Positions 48,624 to 57,355 of a stretch of 64,000 nt of DNA are shown here, one piece after another (position 1 is the stretch's first letter; every line of letters begins with the position of its first letter). The DNA lies in NCBI GenBank assembly GCA_029948255.1, contig JALIZF010001605.1, positions 85,001 through 149,000 on the forward strand, given 5' to 3'. Both the position numbers and the translations under genes were made by a program. This DNA comes from Telmatactis stephensoni (taxonomy: Eukaryota > Cnidaria > Anthozoa > Actiniaria > Isophelliidae). The notes beneath the pieces were generated by a model. The model worked only from the letters and a program-made list of their open reading frames with translations, was not told the origin of the DNA and did no database searches.

Positions 48624-50237
48624 ATGATAATACAACACGTACTTACTTACTTACACGTACTTAATGTTAGGGATCATAATATTTCACATACAAATTATAG
48701 CCGCTCTCAAGCAAACTCACGAATTGACTTCCCGAACGATTCGCGAATTAATACTATTAGTACACAAACAGAAAATGATTTCCATTATTCGAGGCCTAGT
48801 GATAATGCAACAAATCATGATTTCACTGTTTCTAGTGTTGACACATTTATCCGTGATTTACCATTCATGAACGAAGACATTATTGAAAACGACAGTCCAA
48901 ATATTTACACAGCAGACATTACAAACAATACACCTGTTCTATCAGTACCTAAGTCAGCAGGTTCTATTAGGATAACTAACAGTAGTATTTCGAGTCAACC
49001 TGCACTTAATACTATTAAACTTGAAGTAGGAAGCGCGCAATTAAGAAGACCCATACAAAGTACAGCTATTCAAACAGCGTATTCGACATTTACATTTGAC
49101 CATTTGCGACAAAGTGTTTACAAGGTTATGACAAATGTTATATTAAGCTTAGTATTATGCATCATCATGGTTATGCAAATTTTATCAAATTTTCCATATT
49201 TTGTCACCAACTTAGTTAGAAGTTTTAAATCAGTTACAAAGATTATGAAGGAAAACATTATGCGTATTTTGACAGATATTATTCAAAGGATTTCATTGCA
49301 TTTAGAAGAGTTTCAATTAAATAGTGATATTAGTTTCCAAAGCAATTCAGTGTTACGTAGTCAAGCCCCAAAGGTGAAGGGCAGTTCAAATACACAAAGA
49401 TTTATGTCAAGAAATGAAAATATGCGCAGTGAAGTGCAAACAGATAGTACAAATATTTTGCTAGAGGACAATGAGTCCCATGTTTTGACAAATATGATGG
49501 AATCAAACAGTGATGATACTATATTAGAGGACAATGAGTCCCTTATTTTAAAGAATATGATGCAAATTGAAGATGAAAATAATATGTCAGAGGGCAATGG
49601 ATCCCCTGTTTTAAGAAATATATTTGGTGACACTCAAACTAATTTTAAGAGAAGTATTCAAACAGAATTTAGTCGCAAGGAAGATAAATCATTAGCAAAT
49701 GTCAACACTATTCAATTTTCGCCTACAACAGCAAATCTGTCTATTTTTGGGTCTCTTTATAACAGGAAACTTAGATTTTTAATTGACACAGGAGCAGCAG
49801 TTTCAGTTGTTAATATTCAAATTTACAATCAGCTGCCGGAATACATTAAATCGAAACTCACTCAAGTTAGCTTAAGTGCATTAAAATCAGTAAGCGGAGG
49901 AAATGTCCCCGTGGTAGGTCAGCTTCAATTGCCATTTTCAATTGATGGAAAGGCTTATTGGTTTGAAGCTTATGTAGTAGAAAATATGAGCTATGATGTT
50001 ATCTTAGGCAAGGATTTCTTAGAGTATTTTAATGCGGTAATTGACCTACAAAGTGGTACTTTGAATCTGCCTGTGGGAGCTCCTCCCTGTACAAAACCTA
50101 CACCATCAATTTTAGATCAATGTGCATTACATTTATTAGAAACTGTAACTTTACCACCTCCTAGTGAAAGAAAAGCTGGTGTGATGCAAAACTTTACGTT
50201 TGACCCAGGTGGCATATTCCAATATTTACGCGCTTAG
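48624..50237 (+). CDS. Aspartic protease ORF with long N-terminal extension
   Basis: About 537 aa. A retropepsin-like domain lies near residues 375-480 with catalytic FLIDTGAAVS and the later hydrophobic block VILGKDFL. The first 370 residues are unusual: a probable transmembrane stretch around residues 170-200, and a threefold repeat of the kind LEDNES..L.NMM. After the protease the ORF simply ends, where a normal element would continue into reverse transcriptase. It is in frame with gag, separated by two stops. Confidence 0.75.
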   Translation: MIIQHVLTYLHVLNVRDHNISHTNYSRSQANSRIDFPNDSRINTISTQTENDFHYSRPSDNATNHDFTVSSVDTFIRDLPFMNEDIIENDSPNIYTADITNNTPVLSVPKSAGSIRITNSSISSQPALNTIKLEVGSAQLRRPIQSTAIQTAYSTFTFDHLRQSVYKVMTNVILSLVLCIIMVMQILSNFPYFVTNLVRSFKSVTKIMKENIMRILTDIIQRISLHLEEFQLNSDISFQSNSVLRSQAPKVKGSSNTQRFMSRNENMRSEVQTDSTNILLEDNESHVLTNMMESNSDDTILEDNESLILKNMMQIEDENNMSEGNGSPVLRNIFGDTQTNFKRSIQTEFSRKEDKSLANVNTIQFSPTTANLSIFGSLYNRKLRFLIDTGAAVSVVNIQIYNQLPEYIKSKLTQVSLSALKSVSGGNVPVVGQLQLPFSIDGKAYWFEAYVVENMSYDVILGKDFLEYFNAVIDLQSGTLNLPVGAPPCTKPTPSILDQCALHLLETVTLPPPSERKAGVMQNFTFDPGGIFQYLRA

Positions 50238-50639
50238 CACCTCAACCAGACCAGTAAATTTGCATGAACTGTCATTTCAATTTTTCAAAACGTCAACACA
50301 ATTTGACAAATACAAGTTTCAATTCAATTTCTATGTTTCATTAGAATAATTGATTGGCTACAATGATTTACCACGGTCAGTGATATCTGCAATCTCCACT
50401 AACTTCAAGGCACAAAACCAATTTGCTTTTGCTATTTGAGAGGATGGATTCGCACTCCCTATCAAACTGGTTACAGAATATGAACATAATGATCGCAATA
50501 ATACTCTGACCAATACTCTCATTACAATACCAATAATCAAGTTTTGGAATTTACTCTGTACTGTTAAATCTTGGATTTCCATCAAAATAGGTGTTATACT
50601 AGTCTTGCTTATAATGGTCGTATTTTAATTACTTGTCTT

Positions 50640-51466
50640 AAGTCTTAAGGGCTGATGTACTAACAAAATGTTATAGCAGAGAAGGTACTAACCTGTGTCC
50701 TGACAGTATCCTAAAGAACAGCCATGATAGTACTTGGTTAGGAATCCACTGGACTCCTGGATCAAAATACAACTTTCCTCGCAACCATGTCAAGACAAAG
50801 TGTGATAATCTTCAATCCTTAATCCATCTTGGTGGACGTTTCTTCCTATCCACAATGGAACAACGAATCAAACTGGCAACACAAACTATATCCATGACAC
50901 CATTGACTGTTTATCACATCCCCTGCAACGACAATTCACCACTGCTTCCAACTGGTTTTGGCCAATGTCCGTCCACACTCTCCATGTCCATTCCAATATT
51001 CAGCAGACGTATCATTCGTTACATCCCTTGGGTAGTGCCAGCCAACCAGTCTACTCTCAACCTCCATTACAGATCACTTAAATTTGGACCACGTCTCCGC
51101 TTCAACAAGACCACAATCAGAGCTCTTGATGAGACGTTCGACCGTTTGGAAGGACCCTTAAACAGGAAAATCAACCAGATTAGGAAAGATATCGATTCCA
51201 TCCACGAATCTTCTGACACTACGCTCTCTCAGATCATCGCTTACATTGCATGCGCACTTACCTTGACCATATTCAACCTCATCTTGCTGTGTATACTTAT
51301 ATGGATCCTTCGTCGTATTCTACGTAAAAATGCGGATTTCCGAAAACGACCAACTATCAAATACGTCAAGGGAGAGGAAACTCTCCATTTAGAACCACAA
51401 TGTCACGATTGTGGCACTCCACTTGACCCATCTGACAACGAAGAGCCAACCACCGATGAACTTTGA
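50640..51466 (+). pseudogene. Envelope-like ORF remnant
   Basis: An open frame of about 275 codons without an upstream ATG until 50855. The C-terminal part has a membrane-spanning stretch of about 25 hydrophobic residues, followed by basic residues and a cysteine-containing cytoplasmic-like tail. Upstream are scattered cysteines and potential N-glycosylation sites. This is the position and topology of an env-like glycoprotein C-terminus in LTR elements. The front part appears lost along with pol. The assignment rests on topology and position, not on family motifs. Confidence 0.5.
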
Positions 51467-52118
51467 ACAATTATTGATCCTAGCCACAATTCACGCCACA
51501 AATGTGTCTTCAACATCTTCCTCTACAGCATTTGTCACCGTAGATGAGATATTGGCGTTTTGTTTTGACAGATGGCTATGATTCCAACAGATTATGGTAC
51601 ACGTCAACACTGACCACGAGAACATTATATAAACAACAACTTTCACCACAGGAAGACCAAGACCAAGACTTATACACAGGAATCCCAATTACAAGGGTAT
51701 ATTGATTTTACACATATTGAACTTTATATTATCAGATTATATATCAGTATTTAATCAAAGACAATTAGCATAATCTCAACAAAAAACAAAAAAAAGAAGA
51801 AAATCAAACAAAAAATAACGTCGTTTTAGATTATTTCAAATATACTCACGCATTTTAATCATTTTTGCTTTTATCAACAAGTATATCTTATTTAGACTTC
51901 GGTCATCAATATTTTATCCACGATTAGTTGATCAAAGGATAAAGGCAATTATTTCATTAATTACAGACACTTTAAACGGTTTATAGCCTTATCACGCAAA
52001 TTCAACAAGTGTTAATTGCCTTTATCTTTGTGACAGCTAGAATTCTTATATGGTGATGGGATTTTATTTTTACCCCACAGACTTTCTCCTTGGATTTATC
52101 TCGACGGAGCTCGACTCT

Positions 52119-52130
52119 AAGGAGGGAGGA
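52119..52130 (+). promoter_or_regulatory. Polypurine tract
   Basis: AAGGAGGGAGGA lies directly before the 3' LTR, as expected for the plus-strand primer of an LTR retrotransposon. Confidence 0.8.
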
Positions 52131-52131
52131 C

Positions 52132-53130
52132 TGTTACGGGACAAAAATAAGACGAAATATTTCAAAATAATTATTGATTTTATTCTATGTTTTTGAGCTG
52201 TAATCCTTTCTGCTCACAAGCTGTGTTTATTGTATTAAGCTGTGCACACGCGCCTTCGCAAGTAGTTTTAAGTTTACAAACAAGGAGACTTCTGTGTTTA
52301 CAATTCTTAATGGAAATCTTAGGTTTTCTCATAATCTGAAATATCATTTTCATTACACTTACTTGTCTACTCTTTTACAGGAAGACATGGCTTTGACTAA
52401 TGTTTTAAAGTTCTCATACGATGTACTAACAGTGTACATGGGAACAAATCTCAAAGCTGTGCCTTCCGCTTGTGAAATCTAATCTATTGTTCATTGAACA
52501 TAGGATGGCGTTAGTTTTAGCAAACACACCTTCCTTTGGTTCCCTGAGCGCACAAATCTGTTAAAACAAGAATCTATCTTTAACGAAGCTTTTGAAATGA
52601 CTATTTGTTAACTGTCAATCATCAAGACCTATACTACATTTCGAGTTTGCTTGTTCAGCTCTCAACTGTGCTCCTTACTACTGAGTACTAAGTATATTTC
52701 CTGGTCTTGCATTCCTTAAATTCTGATTCTTGTCTTAGCCTATTTATACCATAAAATAGCGCGCATTCGGAACTATCGGATGGAAGTTTTAGTAAGTTAT
52801 AATCTCTTTCTAGGAACCATAATTCTCCTAAGTTCAGTTCTTTCTCAACACGTCATATATTTGTTCCATGCTATTTCCATACTACAAAGAACTATCTTTG
52901 AACCAATCAAAAACTGTTATCCCAAGTAAACACAGCAGTCTCTGCGTTAATGAATTCTACTCCTATATAATGAGTTAACACAAGTGTAAGATACAATTTA
53001 CAATTTACAATTTACAATTTACAAGATACAATTTAGGATATAATATACTACATACTACATAGTCGTGCTAGAGAGCAGAATAAAAGTGATTCAACCAGCC
53101 AAAAAGTCTCTACTGAGTAGTCCCGCCACA
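52132..53130 (+). repeat. 3' LTR, 999 bp
   Basis: Begins TGTTACGGG and ends CGCCACA, followed by the target duplication TAAG. It appears identical to the 5' LTR by eye. Confidence 0.92.
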
Positions 53131-55307
53131 TAAGACACGGAGATATTGTCTTTAATAGATCAGTAGTTTGTTTAAAATAATATTTCACTACTGCTTGAAC
53201 ATAATATTTGCTTACACGGTGTCTACAGTCATGCTCTTCCTGAGAGCCGTGTTAAAAACGATCTAATTAACTAACAATATCTACAATGTTTGTTTCTTTC
53301 TAGTTAAAACTAGAAAGACTAGGAGATTCTTGCCTTTGCGTAATAAGGTGACTAGGGTGTATTCAATAATTAAGCCAGGAAACAGGAATTAGTAAATGGT
53401 GCAAAATTACACCAAATAAACAATGGAAAACAAATGATTTTTTATTATTTTAAAACATAAATATTTAGTGCAAATATCTGTATTTTGTACAATGTCATTT
53501 TTTATATATTGAATGCACTTTATTGTCAATCATGCTCAATGTTAGCAGATAAAAATATAGTGATGGATAATCATGGAAATGATAGTAATGTTTATGAGAC
53601 CTTATATTAGCAATAGAATACATGTACAAAATGATATTTTCAATCAATGAAAAGTGATACTCAACCACAAATTTGTACAAGCTTTTTGCAACCATGTTCA
53701 CAGAAACAAGATAAAGTGGATTGAATTGAAGATATTACTGTATGTAGTAGTATCAGATTGATGTGCATGGAGGAGCTATATATGGTATCGGTAATGAGCA
53801 TATATTGTATGACATTACACTTCTTCAAATAAAGCATCAGCAACTGACTACTGCTATAATCATTGATCTGCTCCATATTAAAAACATGGTAATACATGTA
53901 TCGAAAAGTTGTGTTAAGAAACTGAAATGATTTCATAGAAAGGTAACTGTGGTACTTCTAGAATCTACCAATGTGACAACGGCAATATCAAAATCATTTT
54001 AACTTGGATATCGAAACAGTCTGCCACAGTTTGTAAGTTTTGTTTCCATAAATCAAAGTAAAAAAGTACAGAATAGAAATTTAAATTGTGTGAGATTGGA
54101 TCATTTGGTAGGCATTTACAAAATAAAGCAGACTGTATACTGTATATGTCTGGCATGTTAAAAAGACCAGCAGTATATTAATAACCACCATGATGTGGTA
54201 CAATTATGTACAAACTACTTTCTCTCCAATATAATTTGTGTTCTACTCTGGGAGTACTTGTCATGCATTTTTGCAAACAAAAGACACTGACAAGTCAAAC
54301 TGGTTTCCATCAACTTCTGTTCTCCATTTCTCCCCAAGTACTATACACAGGTGTAGCCCGAGTGAACGCCTATTAGGCGTCTAGTTATAAAATGCATCAC
54401 AGCACGCTTGAGCACAGGGAGCCCGGCTTGGTGACTTTATAATGGCAACAAAACGACACGTTACAGATGACAATCTGTTAATGCCATTAACAATAACAAT
54501 ATTCCAAGCGCCAGTCTATCTGGTCCGTAATGTAACACCGGCCTGAACGTGACGTGTAATTGAATATGTTCAAATTCAAATAATTAACGGCTAGATGCAA
54601 CGCACGCGCTAGAGTACGGGGGCATTTTACACTATTGCGTTACATTCAGGCCGGTGTTAGATTACGGGCCAGACACATTAAGTAAAGAAACTCTTAATTT
54701 TCAGTACTCAAGCGTGCTGTGATGCATTTTATAATAAGAGCATCTTTCGATCTTTGATTGGACTCTTTACATGTCGTTAGAGCTGAATGTTTTGCAGTAC
54801 ACATTCTTGGTAAGTTTGATTGTCAGTTTTATTTATAAACACGAAGAAACATTATTCATTCGTGTCAGGAGTCATTAAAGTCACAAACTTTCAAACGTAT
54901 TTATACTGTTAATAATTGTGTTCAATTCTATTCCGTTCGAGAAAATGAATAGAGTCGGTTTATAATATATTGTATATCAGATATTGATTGAGTGAACTTA
55001 AACTGTTCCGAAGATTTATAAAGTTTTTCATTAAAGCTGTTTGGATTGACCGCCTGGAGTGACTTATTGTCTTTGTTACTCAGTACTTTTAATAGCTAAC
55101 CAATCATGAATATGTTGTATTTGCAAAAGACTCCTTCAGAGTTACATGAATTACGTGTATACTGCTCGCAGCACTTCTCTTTTGAAAAAAATAATTGCTA
55201 GGTTTAACTCCTGTTATGCAAGCCGCTATGTTGGTGTATTACCGTGGAACACCAATAGACATGGTAGATATAAATTTCTTACTAAAATCTCGGAAATATT
55301 TCATTGT

Positions 55308-56740
55308 TGACCAGGGACAGGGGACAGTTAGGGGATGTCCCAGACAATCCCCAAGGGGTCTTGGGGACGGGAGAGACACTACTTGCCTAGAGGGTTGACC
55401 AGGGACAGGGGACAGTTGGGCGATGTCCCAGACAATCCCCAAGGGGACTTGGGGACGGGAGAGACACTAGTGGCCTAGAGGGTTGACCAGGGACAGGGGA
55501 CAGTTAGGGGATGTTCCAGACAATCCCCAAGGGGACATGGGGACGGGAGAGACACTAGTGACCTAGAGGGTTGACCAGGGACAGGGGACAGTTGGGCGAT
55601 GTCCCAGACAATCCCCAAGGGGACTTGGGGACTGGAGAGACACTAGTGGCCTAGAGGGTTGACCAGGGACAGGGGACAGTTAGGGGATGTTCCAGACAAT
55701 CCCCAAGGGGACATGGGGACGGGAGAGACACTAGTGACCTAGAGGGTTGACCAGGGACAGGGGACAGTTAGGGGATGTCCCAGACAATCCCCAAGGGGAC
55801 TTGGGGACGAAAGAGACACTACTTGCCTAGAGGGTTGACCAGGGACAGGGGACAGGGGATGTCCCAGACAATCCCCAAGGGGACTTGGGGACGGGAGAGA
55901 CACTACTTGCCTAGAGGATTGACCAGGGACAGGGGACAGTTAGGGGATGTCCCAGACAATCCTCAAGGGGACTTGGGGACGGGAGAGACACTAGTGACCT
56001 AGAGGGTTGACCAGGGACAGGGGACAGTTAGGGGATGTCCCAGACAATCCCCAAGGGGACTTGGGGACGGGAGAGACACTACTTGCCTAGAGGGTTGACC
56101 AGGGACAGGGGACAGTTAGGGGATGTCCCAGACAATCCCCAAGGGGACTTGGGGACGGGAGAGACACTACTTGCCTAGAGGGTTGACCAGGGACAGGGGA
56201 CAGTTAGGGGATGTCCCAGACAATCCCCAAGGGGACTTGGGGACGGGAGAGACACTAGTGGCCTAGAGGGTTGACCAGGGACGGGGGACAGTTAGGGGAT
56301 GTCCCAGACAATCCCCAAGGGGACTTGAGGACGGGAGAGACACTACTTGCCTAGAGGGTTGACCAGGGACAGGGGACAGTTAGGGGATGTCCCAGACAAT
56401 CCCCAAGGGGACTTGGGGACGGGAGAGACACTACTTGCCTAGAGGGTTGACCAGGGACAGGGGACAGTTAGGGGATGTCCCAGACAATCCCCAAGGGGAC
56501 TTGGGGACGGGAGAGACACTAGTGGCCTAGAGGGTTGACCAGGGACGGGGGACAGTTAGGGGATGTCCCAGAGAATCCCCAAGGGGACTTGGGGACGGGA
56601 GAGACACTACTTGCCTAGAGGGTTGACCAGGGATAGGGAACAGTTAGGGGATGTCCCAGACAATCCCCAAGGGGACTTGGGGATGGGAGAGACACTACTT
56701 GCCTAGAGGGTTGTCTAGGGACAGGGGACAGTTAGGGGAT
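55308..56740. repeat. 88-bp minisatellite, right arm (G-rich on + strand)
   Basis: About 16 units of 88 bp. Each has GGGACAGGGGACAGTTAGGG, then GATGTCCCAGACAATCCCC, then GGGGACTTGGGGACGGGAG. The G-tract spacing fits G-quadruplex rules. It is the inverse of the left arm. Confidence 0.92.
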
Positions 56741-56933
56741 GTCTTAGGAACTCCCACTGGAGACTTGGGGACTGTCCCATGTGGACAGGGGACACCATAG
56801 GCCAGTCCTGGACATCCCTCAGCAGTGGAAGGCATTACTGCATTTGCCTTGGAGGATACACTGGAAATCGTTGTCAGTTCCGTAAGCACTGATGATCAAT
56901 TTCTGTATTAATCATAAAAACATTTCAACTTCC

Positions 56934-57187
56934 CAATAGACGACTTTCAAAAATGGCGGCCTAGTACATGAGACCCGGAGGCCACAAAGGCCTTGTTACC
57001 AGAAAATAAGAGTGGCGAAACTTCTATTTCTATTAAACATGATGTGTTCCTCTTCCTTTTGAAATAACTATTTTCTGTGCATTTTACAGGATATACTTAG
57101 GCTCATTTGATGCCATGATAATTTTGAGGCCTTTCTGGCCTCGTACTCATGAACAATGAGCCCGCCATTTTTGAAAGTCGTCTATTG
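56934..57187. mobile_element. MITE with CAATAGACGACTTTC termini
   Basis: CAATAGACGACTTTCAAAAA at the left is mirrored at the right as TTTTTGAAAGTCGTCTATTG, with internal mirrored GAGGCC blocks. It lies just after the EGF exon donor. Confidence 0.85.
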
Positions 57188-57355
57188 TCTTCTATGGTAT
57201 TTCAGTCGAATGTGAGTCCATGCTCTGTCTAATAAGCGCTGCGTGGCTCAAATCCACAGATCAATATACTCCATTATCAGCAACAGCATCGTCGTCATCA
57301 TTATACCCATTACAAATATTGTTACTTCGACAAATATCAGCGGTCGTCGACCAAC

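Larger units (their letters stand above)
45842..53130 (+). mobile_element. LTR retrotransposon without visible pol, 7.29 kb
   Basis: Two 999-bp LTRs, 4-bp target duplication TAAG (45838-45841 and 53131-53134), a gag ORF, a protease ORF and an envelope-like 3' ORF. No reverse transcriptase, RNase H or integrase motif is seen between 50238 and 50640. The empty target is preserved in the HINE at 26717-28300. The lineage is probably Gypsy/Metaviridae by gag and protease style. LTRs that look identical imply a recent insertion by enzymes from elsewhere. Confidence 0.85.
45477..54384 (+). mobile_element. HINE copy 4, interrupted by an LTR retrotransposon
   Basis: Ends are as in copy 1: ACTCGGGCTACC at the left, and GTAGCCCGAGT, hairpin AACGCCTATTAGGCGT and CTAG at the right, with TT on both sides. 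Left part 45477-45841 and right part 53135-54384 align closely with 26717-28300. It is a close relative of copy 1, so the family moved recently. Confidence 0.85.
43268..56820. mobile_element. Foldback element with 8-bp target duplication, carrying nested insertions
   Basis: AGCAGTGG occurs exactly at 43260-43267 and 56821-56828, immediately outside the element. The terminal arms are inverted (ATGTCCAGGACTGGCC and its complement), followed by mirrored 88-bp minisatellites (43300-44835 and about 55308-56740) and mirrored unique arms (about 44840-45476 and 54720-55310). The 8-bp duplication suggests a hAT-type transposase acting in trans; no transposase gene is inside. The centre (54385-54720) is itself palindromic. 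The HINE at 45477 lies close to the palindrome centre. Confidence 0.85.
40212..56882 (+). pseudogene. EGF-domain paralogue of the secreted family, last visible exon split by a nested transposon
   Basis: Exons: 40212-40235, 40748-40796, 40896-40973 (donor GTAATG), microexon 41747-41773, then an EGF-like exon with acceptor at 43210. That exon is broken at 43267 and resumes after the 8-bp duplication at 56829-56882, followed by donor GTAAGC. Phases match throughout (phase 1). Leader and acidic segment are clearly homologous to the Ly6 gene (MKALLLFL; ATEE; YMEAEFP; DDTG). The microexon encodes an SRNF-type repeat. With the insertion ignored, the exon shows six cysteines spaced C-x3-C-x7-C-x7-C-x-C-x8-C, a classic EGF pattern. 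The 13.55-kb insert should abolish the normal protein in this haplotype. Downstream exons were not found. An unspliced reading of exon 3 gives an 80-aa product with a hydrophobic tail. Confidence 0.75.
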
